Assembly: GCF_033955345.1 (NCBI RefSeq)
Contig: NZ_CP138332.1
Coordinates: 2,418,001 to 2,482,000, forward strand
DNA length: 64,000 bases
Source of the DNA: Sphingobacterium bambusae
GTDB lineage: Bacteria > Bacteroidota > Bacteroidia > Sphingobacteriales > Sphingobacteriaceae
Direction: 5' to 3'
In this document: in pieces, positions 17,467 to 27,495 of the stretch
Position numbering within the stretch: the stretch's first letter is position 1
How the letters are laid out: every line of letters starts with the position of its first letter
Made by a program: the position numbers and the translations under genes
The notes under the pieces: model-generated
What the model saw: the letters and a program-made list of their open reading frames with translations, nothing else
Database searches by the model: none
What the model was told of the DNA's origin: nothing

Positions 17467-19995
17467 TTAAAAATTTAAATGTAAACTAACCCGATAGGCG
17501 TCTTTTTGCACATCAGGCAAGTCCAAATAATTTAGGCGCTTCACATATTCAACGCGTAATATTCGGAAGATATTATCAATGCCTACCTTTCCCTCCCAAT
17601 AAGGCGATTTATCCATCACATGTGTGAGAGTTTGCCCCTCGGCGTTCCGATCAAAGCGAATGACATTATCGCTCACATAGGGATTATTTCCATCCGTTAA
17701 GTTGCCATAGAACATCTTCACGCCCCATAATTCACGTAGGTTTAACCGTTTAATCAAGGGAATCTTGTTAAAGATAAAACCTTCCAACTTGTGTTCAACC
17801 GCAATCCGTACATATTCATCTGCTACAAACTCCGTGCTCCGCATCAATGTATAATCGATAACATGTCGATCTTCTTCACGGAACACGTCAGGAATCTCCA
17901 ACAAAGGGTAAGGCAATGTGCCCCATATCTTCCCTCCTGCCAAAGTAAGGTCGGCGAAGCCCAGTTGCTTCAGAAAGAATCGTTTCGATACCGAAGCCCG
18001 AACTGCATCAAAGGCGTAATTGCCGCCGCGAAAGCCATCTAGACCACGATTGTACTGCAAATTGAATACTGGATATTTTTCGATAATGGTGTTCCGTGAT
18101 AGATTGCGGTAGTAGAATTTCTCGTTGGGCGCCCAGCGCAGGATAAACTGCAATTCATTGGTATTAATCTCCGGCATGGAAACCGCGTTATCCGCCGACG
18201 ATATAAACTGCAAATCCCCGATTGCACGCCGTTGATGATGAATAATAGAACTCGCCAAACTCACATGGTTGCCAAATTCGATCAAATGAGTCAGCTGATA
18301 GGCATCAGTATCCATCCACTTGGTGGGTCGGTTTCTGCGGATAGACTGAAAAAAGCTATCCCCTTTTCTAAATCCAAGGTTACGACCGGGATCAAAGATA
18401 TCGTGCTGCACCGCCGCTTGAATATAGTGCGCCGGAAATTTAGCTACAGACTCTCCATTCAACGAAAATGTAGGCCTAACAAAGTACTTCAATGCCCCAT
18501 CCCTTATTCCGTAGGCTAGATAACCTTCTATAAACAACTTTTCCGAAAAAGCGGCGGTCGTGCGTCCGCCTATACGTATACGGTCCCCTTCAATGTTGTT
18601 TCTCGAGTACAGGTATTCCAAGGGACCAAATTCTATCGGCCCAACAGGATAATACCCTAGCCCCAATAGATAACCCAAAGCCAACATGGTTTTGAAAGTC
18701 CGGTTTTCGTTCAAGGAATCAATATTCGTATATACACGGCTTTCAATAGGAGAAAGCTGTAAAGGTCGTTTTTGGTCAACCAATTCAGACTGTTCTTTAG
18801 CTACCGGCAGAATCTCTGTGGGTGCGCCCACAAATACATCGTCCGAAAAGGAGGGATCAAAATCATAGTCGTAGTTTAATGAAGTCTTGCGCCCATAAAC
18901 AGCGTCCCGTTTACCGGTACCGAAAACAATGTTTACGGAGCTTTTCTCCAAAAACATGAAGTTGTCAGCATTGGGCTGATAGATCAGCTCTATATTGACA
19001 TCGTTGACCCAATTCAGATTCGATTCTTTGTTGACACGAAGTTCGGCTAAGCGCACAGCAAAGCGGTCGTCCATGCTAATGTGCAAACGACCACTCAACA
19101 AGAGATCTGTCTTATTTCGCGGCTCAAAACTAACTTCGATGAACCTGCCAGCGTCATTCTGCACAGTATCTGTAAGATAATACTTATAGAATACCGGCGC
19201 GTTATTCGCTATAGGGCTCAAAAACAGCTTATCGATCAGAAAAATATTCTCATCGTATATTTCGATATCCTGAAAGAGGTAGGACAGATAGGATTGAATA
19301 TTGTGATTGTTGACATAACGCGGATCAAAATCTGTTTGCTTAATCGATTTCACCCTTTTTTTAAAAGCCTTAGGATCATTTTTTGAGTACACGTCGCTCA
19401 ACTGCTCTTGCATAAACATGGTAAGCAATTTATTTCCTGGTGAGGAGATCGTATCGACATTTTCAAAAACAAAACCGATACTCCCCAGCCCTTTGCTATA
19501 GCCCTGAGCCGGATTGACTAAACCAAATTGCAACTTATCATATTGCTTGAAGGTCAGTCGAGGTTGGTTCTCCAATCGATTTGTTCGCTTATGCTTAATC
19601 ACTTGGTCTATAAGATCGACCGCAGGATTACGGTTCTTGTATTTCACCTTTCGGGACACTTCCACCGCATCCAACAGGTGTTCATTGTTCTCAAGCGCAA
19701 TAGAGAGATCGCTTTCCTCTCCGCGATAGTCAAAAATACGATCTGTATATCCGACCGCAGAGATCAGCAGTTGAAAGGGAGCTTTACGATTTGTCAACAG
19801 TTGAAACCGCCCCTCAGCATCACAGGATGTTCCTTCTGATGCACCAACAATGGAAACACTGGCCTGCGCTATACCTTTAGTGGTAGCCCTGTCAACAATC
19901 ATACCCTCAACCTTCTGCTGCGCATTACCCTGTTTCACGAAAAAACAGAGGGAGAGTAAGCATAAGATGATTGTTAACAACCTGAATTTCCGCAT
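17467..19995 (-). CDS. DUF5686 outer-membrane protein with carboxypeptidase-like regulatory domain
   Basis: An exported protein of about 842 residues. I chose the ATG at 19995 because MRKFRLLTIILCLLSLCFF is a proper signal peptide; an in-frame start at 20088 adds 31 residues with no function. The CarboxypepD-like beta-sandwich follows (VEGMIVDRATTKGIAQASV and VSAVGYTDR are typical). The rest matches the DUF5686 type, rich in beta strands and ending in HLNF, as expected for a beta-barrel. DUF5686 proteins are common in Bacteroidota, often beside or instead of TonB-dependent receptors. Ligand and role are unknown. First gene of its run. Confidence 0.82.
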   Translation of the reverse strand: MRKFRLLTIILCLLSLCFFVKQGNAQQKVEGMIVDRATTKGIAQASVSIVGASEGTSCDAEGRFQLLTNRKAPFQLLISAVGYTDRIFDYRGEESDLSIALENNEHLLDAVEVSRKVKYKNRNPAVDLIDQVIKHKRTNRLENQPRLTFKQYDKLQFGLVNPAQGYSKGLGSIGFVFENVDTISSPGNKLLTMFMQEQLSDVYSKNDPKAFKKRVKSIKQTDFDPRYVNNHNIQSYLSYLFQDIEIYDENIFLIDKLFLSPIANNAPVFYKYYLTDTVQNDAGRFIEVSFEPRNKTDLLLSGRLHISMDDRFAVRLAELRVNKESNLNWVNDVNIELIYQPNADNFMFLEKSSVNIVFGTGKRDAVYGRKTSLNYDYDFDPSFSDDVFVGAPTEILPVAKEQSELVDQKRPLQLSPIESRVYTNIDSLNENRTFKTMLALGYLLGLGYYPVGPIEFGPLEYLYSRNNIEGDRIRIGGRTTAAFSEKLFIEGYLAYGIRDGALKYFVRPTFSLNGESVAKFPAHYIQAAVQHDIFDPGRNLGFRKGDSFFQSIRRNRPTKWMDTDAYQLTHLIEFGNHVSLASSIIHHQRRAIGDLQFISSADNAVSMPEINTNELQFILRWAPNEKFYYRNLSRNTIIEKYPVFNLQYNRGLDGFRGGNYAFDAVRASVSKRFFLKQLGFADLTLAGGKIWGTLPYPLLEIPDVFREEDRHVIDYTLMRSTEFVADEYVRIAVEHKLEGFIFNKIPLIKRLNLRELWGVKMFYGNLTDGNNPYVSDNVIRFDRNAEGQTLTHVMDKSPYWEGKVGIDNIFRILRVEYVKRLNYLDLPDVQKDAYRVSLHLNF

Positions 19996-20099
19996 AATCA
20001 AAAGTGGTCTCGCATAAAGATACAATTTGTAATATAAGATAGAAATGAAATTAGAAAAAACAAACGAAAACCGCATTTCCAGTATCATGGAAAAAGAAA

Positions 20100-20117
20100 A
20101 GCTCGCCGGAGCGAGCT
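20100..20117 (-). terminator. Terminator of the nuo operon
   Basis: A perfect 7-bp GC-rich stem, AGCTCGC with GCGAGCT, has a 4-base loop and on the minus strand is followed by TTTCTTTTTCC. It lies about 30 bp past nuoN. Confidence 0.8.
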
Positions 20118-20148
20118 GTATGTTTATGGTGTAGCGATTAGTAGAGCG

Positions 20149-21534
20149 CTACAACAAGCCAATAATAAAGTCCGGGTAGATCCCAAATGCTAAGGTTAGC
20201 AACACCGCAATACCCAGCACCACCTTGTAGGTACCGGCAAGCTGCAGCCCCTGCTGGTTTGCTGTTGAACTATCTTTGAAATACATGTTGATAACAACAT
20301 GTAAGTAATAATAAACCGCCACTGCAGCATTAATGGCTGCGATTACGAGCAGCATGACATTGTAACTGCCCATGACGTTATTGAACATCATAAATTTTCC
20401 AATGAAGCCCGCCGTGAGCGGGATCCCTGCCAAAGACAACATAGCAATGGTTAATATGATCGCTAGCAGGGGCTCTTGTTTAGCCAAACCGTTGAATGAT
20501 TCAAACTGATCCGATCCGGTTCTGCGCTTGACCACAATTAGGGTGGCAAACGCAATAACGGATGCCAGACAATAGGCTGATGCATACATTAAGATACTGG
20601 AAGCCGAGGCTGCTCCGATAGAAACAATCGCAAAAAGCATATAGCCGGCATGCGAGATGCTGGAGTATGCCATCATCCGCTTAAAGCTTGTCTGCACCAA
20701 TGCAGTAATGTTTCCAAGGAATAATGTAATGATCGTGATGGTTAAGAGCACCGGTGTCCAAAAGTCATTGAGCGGCACCAGCACCGTTCCAAATAGGCGA
20801 AAAAAACCAACGAAGGCGGCAACCTTAACCACCGTACTCATGAAAGCGGTAATTAGTATTGGGGCTCCGTCGTAAACATCCGGTGTCCAAAAATGAAAAG
20901 GCGCTGCTCCAATTTTGAAGCAGAGACCACACAGCATCAGTAGAATACCGCCATAAAACAAGGGAGATACCTGATCAGTAGCCAACACGTAGTCCCGCAA
21001 ACCACTGAGGTCAAATGTGCCGGCCGCACCATACATCAATGTGATGCCGAACAGTAAGAATCCTGTTGAAAAAGCGCCCATTAAAAAATACTTCAGTGCC
21101 GCCTCATTGGATGCCGCATCATTTTTACGAATGCCCACCAGAATGTAGAGCGCCACCGACATAATCTCGATGCCTACGAAAAGCATGGCGAAATTATGAT
21201 AGGCCGTTACTAACAACGCGCCCATCAAGGAAAGCACCAATAAGCAGTAATATTCGGCGACATGCTCACTAATTGATCGGAAGTATTCTTTGGAAAGCAG
21301 TAAAATCAATACCGTTACCAAAATACATAGGGCAGAAAATGCGATCGCATAGCGATCAAACAGCACCATGCCATGGTACAAAGGTTTGGCATCCAGATCC
21401 CACTGAAGAACTAAAAAACCTAACGCCACGAGCAGTCCGACTACAGTGACGGGAAGCAGCGCATTCTTGGCCTTATACAGCCCTAAATACAACAATAAAA
21501 TTCCCAAGATGCCTAATGTAATGATCGCCCCCAT
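20149..21534 (-). CDS. nuoN: NADH-quinone oxidoreductase subunit N
   Basis: One of three antiporter-like proton-pumping subunits in the membrane arm of complex I. It has 461 residues and about 14 hydrophobic helices. Family motifs are MLFVGIEIMSVALYILVG (with the conserved Glu), a broken helix near APFHFWTPDVYDGAPILITAFMS, and SIAGIPLTAGFIGKF towards the end. It is the last gene of the operon, 18 bp after nuoM, and a terminator follows. Confidence 0.95.
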   Translation of the reverse strand: MGAIITLGILGILLLYLGLYKAKNALLPVTVVGLLVALGFLVLQWDLDAKPLYHGMVLFDRYAIAFSALCILVTVLILLLSKEYFRSISEHVAEYYCLLVLSLMGALLVTAYHNFAMLFVGIEIMSVALYILVGIRKNDAASNEAALKYFLMGAFSTGFLLFGITLMYGAAGTFDLSGLRDYVLATDQVSPLFYGGILLMLCGLCFKIGAAPFHFWTPDVYDGAPILITAFMSTVVKVAAFVGFFRLFGTVLVPLNDFWTPVLLTITIITLFLGNITALVQTSFKRMMAYSSISHAGYMLFAIVSIGAASASSILMYASAYCLASVIAFATLIVVKRRTGSDQFESFNGLAKQEPLLAIILTIAMLSLAGIPLTAGFIGKFMMFNNVMGSYNVMLLVIAAINAAVAVYYYLHVVINMYFKDSSTANQQGLQLAGTYKVVLGIAVLLTLAFGIYPDFIIGLL

Positions 21535-21552
21535 AATATGTTCAATCGCTAA

Positions 21553-22998
21553 TTAAAATTTTATTTGATTTAATAAGTTCGTAACCGAGGCTTCCGAAAG
21601 CCGCAATATTGCATTGGGGCAAACCCCTAAAAAGATCGTAAAAAAGCCAATGATAAGTAAAACCAATAGTTCATATCCCTGAATATCAACCATTGGCTTT
21701 GCCTCAACGGCAATCGGGCCAAGCATGGCTTTTTGGTAGAACCTTAACATATAGACCGCTCCTAAGATCAGCGTCAAGCCCCCAAATACGGCATACCATA
21801 CACCATAACCGAAAAGACCCTTCAGCAACAAAAACTCGCCGACAAAGCCATTCGTTAACGGAAGACCTATAGCGCCCATCAGCAAGATCAAAAATAAGAT
21901 CGCCAGCTTAGGCATAGGTTTTGCGAAGCCTCCCCATTCCGATAAATTCCTGCTGCCGGTTCTTCTTTGCAGCACATCAATCACCAAGAATATGCCCACA
22001 ACGCTCAGCCCATGATTGAGCATCTGCAATACGGCTCCTTGCAAGCCCGTTGGCTGTAGAGAAAATACACCGCCCGCAATTAAACCTACATGGGCAATGG
22101 ATGAGTAGGCCATAAGACGCTTCGCATCCTTTTGCTTAAAAGCAATAATCGATGCATAAACGATACCGATAACACACAAAATAAGAACGATATGCCCGTA
22201 TGACAACACTGCAAAAGGTGTTATGGGCAACAACCAACGTAACAAACCATAGATACCCATTTTTAGCATCACGCCTGAAAGCAGCATAGTACCTGTTGTT
22301 GGCGCATGTGTGTAGGTATCCGGTTGCCAGGTGTGAAATGGAAAGATCGGTATCTTGATTGCGAACGCCAAGAAAAAAGCCCAGAATACCCAGCGTTGTG
22401 CATTTTCAGAAAGATGCAACTTCACCAAGGCATCCCACTCCAAGCTACGAATAATCCCTTGATGATAAAGATAGATCAGGGCTACCAGCATAAGAATACT
22501 CCCAAAAAAGGTGTATACAAAGAATTTTATATTGATGCGGATACGATCTCCCTCCCCCCACAGTGCACAAATAAAATAAATGGGGATCAAGGCTACTTCC
22601 CAACCTACGTAAAAAGAAAATGCATCTCTTGCCAAGAATACGAGCAATAATCCGGCTTGCATAAACGAGATCAGCGCGTAGAATGATCCTTTATGATCTT
22701 TCCCGAACGATGACAAAATGATGAGCGGCATCAGTCCATTGGTCAACAACAGCAACGGTAAGCTAATCCCATCCAACCCGATATGGAATTGAAGTCTGAG
22801 CAGATCGATCCACATCCAACTTTGCTCAAACTGGATAGAGGCATCCGGTACAAATCCCAACAAAAAGGGAACCGACAATGCTAACGATAACAAGGAGGTA
22901 AACAAAGCAATCCATCGCGCCGACTTGGCTTCTTTTATGAAACACAAAACAAGTGCGGAGACAACAGGTGCCAACAATAATATAAATAAGTTATCCAT
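21553..22998 (-). CDS. nuoM: NADH-quinone oxidoreductase subunit M
   Basis: Antiporter-like proton-translocating subunit between NuoN and NuoL, 481 residues. The essential glutamate of transmembrane helix 5 is Glu134 (VGWEVALIPIYF). A channel lysine lies in AFAIKIPIFPFHTWQPD, and SGVMLKMGIYGLLRW carries a further one. GLPLTNGFVGEFLLLKG marks the second broken helix. The gap to nuoL is 63 bp and holds no recognisable signal. Confidence 0.96.
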   Translation of the reverse strand: MDNLFILLLAPVVSALVLCFIKEAKSARWIALFTSLLSLALSVPFLLGFVPDASIQFEQSWMWIDLLRLQFHIGLDGISLPLLLLTNGLMPLIILSSFGKDHKGSFYALISFMQAGLLLVFLARDAFSFYVGWEVALIPIYFICALWGEGDRIRINIKFFVYTFFGSILMLVALIYLYHQGIIRSLEWDALVKLHLSENAQRWVFWAFFLAFAIKIPIFPFHTWQPDTYTHAPTTGTMLLSGVMLKMGIYGLLRWLLPITPFAVLSYGHIVLILCVIGIVYASIIAFKQKDAKRLMAYSSIAHVGLIAGGVFSLQPTGLQGAVLQMLNHGLSVVGIFLVIDVLQRRTGSRNLSEWGGFAKPMPKLAILFLILLMGAIGLPLTNGFVGEFLLLKGLFGYGVWYAVFGGLTLILGAVYMLRFYQKAMLGPIAVEAKPMVDIQGYELLVLLIIGFFTIFLGVCPNAILRLSEASVTNLLNQIKF

Positions 22999-23061
22999 TA
23001 GATAATCAATAATTTAAACAATCTAAAAAGCCTAACAAACAGCATCAGGCACCAATTATAG

Positions 23062-24981
23062 TTAACTGTAAAACATTCCATACATCAGAATAGCGATGAT
23101 ACTGACAACCATCATGATGATATAGAACCCTACATGTCCGCTTTGCAACAACCGGATACCTCTTCCAGAACCCGTAAAGAAGTCCCCAACGCCATTCACA
23201 AAACCGTCGATACCCGTTTTATCTACATATTTAAAGAACACGGTCGACAACTTACCGAGAGGTTTTACAAACAGTGCATCATACAGTTCATCCACATAAA
23301 GCTTATAATAGGACAATCTATACAGCAAACTTTTCGGTTTTTCATCCGCTTCAGGCACCTGTGCATTTTTCACGTACTTTATGTAGGCGAAAACCGCCAT
23401 GGCAATAGCGCCCACGACAGACAATCCCATCAATACATATTCGGTTGAATGACTCAAGGTCATCGTTGTGCCCGCTACCTCGCCCGCTTCAAGAATAGGC
23501 GCTAGAAATGCTTGAAGTTTATGCTGTCCACCTAACACCTCCGGTACGTTAATAAAACCGCCAACGACAGAAAGAATAGCCAGTATAATCAATGGCACCG
23601 TCATTGCCCATGGCGATTCATGCAAATGATTTTGCTGTTCGGCTGTTCCGCGAAACTTTCCAAAGAATGTCAAGAATACTAATCGAAACATATAAAAAGA
23701 AGTGAACAGGGCAGTGATTAATCCCAATACCCAAAATATAGGTTGATGCTGGAAGGCGTGGGCAAGAATTTCGTCCTTAGAGAAAAATCCTGCGAAGGGT
23801 GGTATACCGCTGATGGCGATGGTACCTATCAGCATCGTCCCAAATGTTAGCGGCAGCGCTTTACGAAGCCCCCCCATTTTACGCATGTCCTGTTCGTCGT
23901 GCACCCCATGTATAACGGAGCCCGCACCCAAAAAGAGAAGAGCCTTAAAAAAAGCATGGGTCAGCACATGGAAAAAAGCCCCGGTGAACGCACCTACCCC
24001 GAGGCCTAGAAACATGTATCCCAATTGGGAAACCGTAGAATATGCCAATACTTTCTTGATATCATTCTGTGTGAGCGCGATAAATGCCGCAACAAAGGCG
24101 GTAACAACACCCACAACCGCCATGATCTCCATAGATAGCGGAGCCAGCAAAAACAGCACATTGGAGCGCACCACCAAATAAATGCCTGCAGTCACCATCG
24201 TTGCCGCATGGATCAATGCGGAAACTGGGGTCGGACCAGCCATCGCATCAGGCAACCAAGTAAATAAAGGTATCTGCGCCGACTTGCCTGTTGCTGCTAC
24301 AAAGAGTAGAAGTGTGATACCGACGACCATAGGCGTTCCTACCGACAATCCGTTCGCGGCTGCAAAAACCTCACTGTATTCTAAACTTCCAAAGGTTTCT
24401 AAGATAAAAAACATGGCAATCAAAAATCCAAGATCACCAATACGGTTCATGATGAAAGCCTTCTTTGCTGCAGCAGCATAGGACACGTTCTTAAACCAAA
24501 ACCCAATCAACAAATAGGAACAAAGCCCTACACCCTCCCAGCCGATAAACATCACGAGATAGTTAGAACCCAGCACCAAAATCGTCATAAAGAAGATAAA
24601 CAGATTGAGGTAGGCAAAGAATTTCCCAAACCCTTCATCATGGGCCATATAAGCGCAAGAATAGACGTGGATCAAGAAACCTACACCAGTAATGATGAGC
24701 AACATAATCGCGCTAAGCGGGTCAAGCAAGAAAGAAAGTGCAATCTTCAACGAACCTACAGCAAACCAATCGAAAAGATGCAGCGTAAAAGATCCCGAGG
24801 ATCCAGCCTCACGGGCTGCAGAGACCTCCAGATAGGCAAGTATACTACATACAAAGGAGATCAGCACAACGGCAGACCCGATAACACCATTGACCATCTT
24901 CGGCACGCGATTTCTGGTTAGGCCATTTATGAAAAACCCTAGCAAGGGAATAAGAGGAATAAGCCAAATTAATGCAGACAT
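23062..24981 (-). CDS. nuoL: NADH-quinone oxidoreductase subunit L
   Basis: Distal antiporter-like subunit of complex I, 639 residues. The core shows GWEGVGLCSYLLIGFW (conserved Glu), TGKSAQIPLFTWLPDAM and PVSALIHAATMVTAGIYL, then VLAYSTVSQLGYMFLG and GIPPFAGFFSKDEIL. After about residue 470 come the long lateral helix that clamps the membrane arm and a final transmembrane anchor (GFYIIMMVVSIIAILMYG). Length and order are normal for the family. Confidence 0.96.
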   Translation of the reverse strand: MSALIWLIPLIPLLGFFINGLTRNRVPKMVNGVIGSAVVLISFVCSILAYLEVSAAREAGSSGSFTLHLFDWFAVGSLKIALSFLLDPLSAIMLLIITGVGFLIHVYSCAYMAHDEGFGKFFAYLNLFIFFMTILVLGSNYLVMFIGWEGVGLCSYLLIGFWFKNVSYAAAAKKAFIMNRIGDLGFLIAMFFILETFGSLEYSEVFAAANGLSVGTPMVVGITLLLFVAATGKSAQIPLFTWLPDAMAGPTPVSALIHAATMVTAGIYLVVRSNVLFLLAPLSMEIMAVVGVVTAFVAAFIALTQNDIKKVLAYSTVSQLGYMFLGLGVGAFTGAFFHVLTHAFFKALLFLGAGSVIHGVHDEQDMRKMGGLRKALPLTFGTMLIGTIAISGIPPFAGFFSKDEILAHAFQHQPIFWVLGLITALFTSFYMFRLVFLTFFGKFRGTAEQQNHLHESPWAMTVPLIILAILSVVGGFINVPEVLGGQHKLQAFLAPILEAGEVAGTTMTLSHSTEYVLMGLSVVGAIAMAVFAYIKYVKNAQVPEADEKPKSLLYRLSYYKLYVDELYDALFVKPLGKLSTVFFKYVDKTGIDGFVNGVGDFFTGSGRGIRLLQSGHVGFYIIMMVVSIIAILMYGMFYS

Positions 24982-25015
24982 ACTATCTATTTAACGTAAA
25001 AAATCCCAAAATCTA

Positions 25016-25345
25016 CTACCAACGAAGTTTGCTCAACGACTCTATATCTACCGATCTCGTGTTGCGATACACCATAATGATAATCGCCAAGCCAACGGCT
25101 ACTTCGGCAGCCGCCAACGCCATGATAAAAAACACGAAAACCTGTCCACTGGCATCACCCCGATACGCCGAGAATGCGGCCAGCAATAAATTGACCGAGT
25201 TCAACATCAGTTCGATAGACATCATAATGATAATCACATTTCGACGAATAAGTACTCCCGTTACGCCGATTGCAAAAATGATGCTGCAAAAGATGATGTA
25301 ATGGTTTAGCGGAACGCCTTGTATTTGTGTAAGAAAATTATCCAT
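25016..25345 (-). CDS. nuoK: NADH-quinone oxidoreductase subunit K
   Basis: Small membrane subunit with three transmembrane helices, 109 residues. Two buried glutamates needed for proton transfer are visible, in IMMSIELMLNSVNL and MALAAAEVAVGLAI. Its ATG overlaps the last base of nuoJ (25345), a sign of coupled translation. Confidence 0.95.
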   Translation of the reverse strand: MDNFLTQIQGVPLNHYIIFCSIIFAIGVTGVLIRRNVIIIMMSIELMLNSVNLLLAAFSAYRGDASGQVFVFFIMALAAAEVAVGLAIIIMVYRNTRSVDIESLSKLRW

Positions 25346-25842
25346 TATACTTTTCTCCCTTCCTTTTTGGCCAATAAAACTGCGCCTACCATTGCCGTTA
25401 ACAATAAGATAGATGAAAGCTCAAAAGGCAATAAAAATTCATTGAACAACACTTTTCCCAAATTTTTGACCAAGCCCACTTCAGCATTGCCAATCACCAT
25501 TTCGTTGTTTGGTGCTATCACTTTGAAAGCGCCCAAGAATGTAGCGATTAGGCACATCCCTGCAATAGCGCCCATAATCTTCACGAGATTGGACTTCATT
25601 GGTTCACTCTCTTCATTCATATTCAGCAACATGAGTACAAAAAGAAAAAGCACCATAATGGCTCCCATGTATACGATAAAGTTAACCACCGCTAGAAACT
25701 GTGCGTTCAGCAAAATATAATGTATCGTCAGCGTGAAGAAGGTGACCACCAAATACAGGACGCTATGTACCGGATTCTTCGTGAAAATGGTCATCAGGGC
25801 AAAGAAAATCGCTAAAAAAGCAACTAAATAAAATACAGACAT
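25345..25842 (-). CDS. nuoJ: NADH-quinone oxidoreductase subunit J
   Basis: Membrane subunit with five transmembrane helices, 165 residues. The conserved third helix with its pi-bulge region is seen in FIVYMGAIMVLFLFVLMLLN. TKNPVHSVLYLVVTFF near the N-terminus is a family hallmark. One base separates it from nuoI, and it overlaps nuoK by one base. Confidence 0.94.
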   Translation of the reverse strand: MSVFYLVAFLAIFFALMTIFTKNPVHSVLYLVVTFFTLTIHYILLNAQFLAVVNFIVYMGAIMVLFLFVLMLLNMNEESEPMKSNLVKIMGAIAGMCLIATFLGAFKVIAPNNEMVIGNAEVGLVKNLGKVLFNEFLLPFELSSILLLTAMVGAVLLAKKEGRKV

Positions 25843-25843
25843 C

Positions 25844-26368
25844 CTAACTGGTTTTATCTTGGATTAATTTGGTGATATCGAAGCTTGGCTCTACTAACTT
25901 ATCTTTACCATAGATGAAGTCTTTCCGCAAATATTCTGCGGTAACATGTGGTCCATCAAGATAGATAGCCTCTTTCGGACAAGCCTCTTCGCACAGGCCG
26001 CAAAAGATGCAGCGCAACATATTTATTTCATAAACGGCCGCATACTTCTCCTCTCTATACAAGCTTTCTTCCCCTTTTTTCCGTTCCGCGGCAGTCATTG
26101 TAATAGCCTCTGCCGGGCAGGACAGCGCACAAAGACCACATGCGGTACAGCGCTCGCGTCCCTGTTCGTCACGCTTCAACGAGTGCTGGCCTCTGAAATT
26201 TTTGGAATACGGTCGTTTTTCCTCCGGATACTTCACCGTAGGAATTTTCTTGAAAAAATGTCGGATAGTGATGCCCAACCCTTTCGCTATCGCAGGAAGA
26301 TACATACGCTCCCAAAAATTCATGGGTTTCTGTTCAATAACCTTTTTTCTATTTGATAATGACTGCAT
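25844..26368 (-). CDS. nuoI: NADH-quinone oxidoreductase subunit I (8Fe ferredoxin subunit)
   Basis: Carries clusters N6a and N6b, which pass electrons towards NuoB. The 174-residue protein has two CxxCxxCxxxCP motifs: Cys74, 77, 80, 84 and Cys120, 123, 126, 130. An N-terminal amphipathic region precedes them, with IRHFFKKIPTVKYPEEKRP typical of the subunit. The start could also be the Met at residue 16 (MNFWERMYLP). Confidence 0.96.
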   Translation of the reverse strand: MQSLSNRKKVIEQKPMNFWERMYLPAIAKGLGITIRHFFKKIPTVKYPEEKRPYSKNFRGQHSLKRDEQGRERCTACGLCALSCPAEAITMTAAERKKGEESLYREEKYAAVYEINMLRCIFCGLCEEACPKEAIYLDGPHVTAEYLRKDFIYGKDKLVEPSFDITKLIQDKTS

Positions 26369-26442
26369 AGTTTATTCTTTTATTGCCCTGTCTGGCTACG
26401 TCAACGCTTCCGTTAATACTCCCATCAAAAATCGATCTGCCG

Positions 26443-27483
26443 CTAAGGAAAATAGGTATCCTTCACGATAGTAATCACGCCAGTTAAAACGATATTGGCA
26501 ATCGCTAGCGGAATAAGCATCTTCCATCCCAAGTTCATCAGTTGGTCATAGCGGAATCGCGGCAAGGTCCAGCGTATCCACATGAAGAAAAAGATAAAAC
26601 CGAAAATCTTTAGGAAAAATGCCAGCACACCTAACACGGTGATCCAATTTTGGGATAGCCCAAGATCGTTCATAAACGGAAAGTTGTAGCCACCGAAGTA
26701 AAGGGCAGCCATCAATGCCGAAGACACAAACATATTGATGTACTCGGAAAACATATACAAGCCCAGTTTCATCGACGAATACTCCGTATGGTATCCGCCA
26801 ACCAGTTCGGTTTCACACTCGGGCAGGTCAAAGGGCACACGGTTACATTCGGCAAATGCACAGGTCATGAAAATCAAAAAGCCGAGTGGCTGCACCCAAA
26901 TATTCCAATTCACAAAGCCCGACTGCTGCGCCACAATCTCACTCATCGATAAGGTTTGCGTCACCATTAGCAAGGCAATGATCGATAATCCCATCCCTAT
27001 TTCGTAGCTAATGCTTTGTGAAGCCGCGCGAATAGCTCCCAGCAAGGAAAATTTATTGTTAGAAGCCCAGCCACCAATCATGATGCCATATACGCCTAGG
27101 GCAACCACGCCGAAGATATAGAGCACCCCCACATTGATATCAGCAACCTGTAGCACGATCTCCCGATTGCCAAAGGTCAGCGTTTGCCCCCAAGGTATCA
27201 CGGCCGAGCTGATACAAGCTGTTATAATAGCCAGGGTTGGACCTAATATAAACAGCGGTCTATGCGCCCCAGCAGGAATAATCTCTTCCTTAAAAAAGAA
27301 TTTACCTCCATCACATAAGGGTTGTAATATCCCTCCAAACCCAGCCCTATTGGGTCCGTGCCGGTCTTGCATAAAACCGGCTATCTTACGTTCGGCCAGT
27401 GTAGAATACATCGCTATGACAAGCGAAACCGTAAACACGATCACGACCAATATTAATTTCTCTAGAATGAATACTCCTTCCAT
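26443..27483 (-). CDS. nuoH: NADH-quinone oxidoreductase subunit H
   Basis: Membrane subunit that forms much of the quinone chamber and links the peripheral arm to the pumps. It has 346 residues and about eight helices. AERKIAGFMQDRHGPNRAG near the N-terminus and the acidic loop NRVPFDLPECETELVGGYHTE in the middle are diagnostic. It is followed by nuoI after 74 bp and preceded by nuoG after 12 bp. Confidence 0.96.
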   Translation of the reverse strand: MEGVFILEKLILVVIVFTVSLVIAMYSTLAERKIAGFMQDRHGPNRAGFGGILQPLCDGGKFFFKEEIIPAGAHRPLFILGPTLAIITACISSAVIPWGQTLTFGNREIVLQVADINVGVLYIFGVVALGVYGIMIGGWASNNKFSLLGAIRAASQSISYEIGMGLSIIALLMVTQTLSMSEIVAQQSGFVNWNIWVQPLGFLIFMTCAFAECNRVPFDLPECETELVGGYHTEYSSMKLGLYMFSEYINMFVSSALMAALYFGGYNFPFMNDLGLSQNWITVLGVLAFFLKIFGFIFFFMWIRWTLPRFRYDQLMNLGWKMLIPLAIANIVLTGVITIVKDTYFP

Positions 27484-27495
27484 GTGTTTAACTGC

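Noticed and set aside
23813..24481. Plus-strand frames opposite nuoL, ftsH and other membrane genes
   Set aside because: They are antisense shadows of clearly conserved genes, with low-complexity composition and no family likeness.
27484..27495. NuoG shortened by a frameshift or sequencing error
   Set aside because: Only 12 bp separate its stop from nuoH, so no remainder of the large domain exists in another frame.
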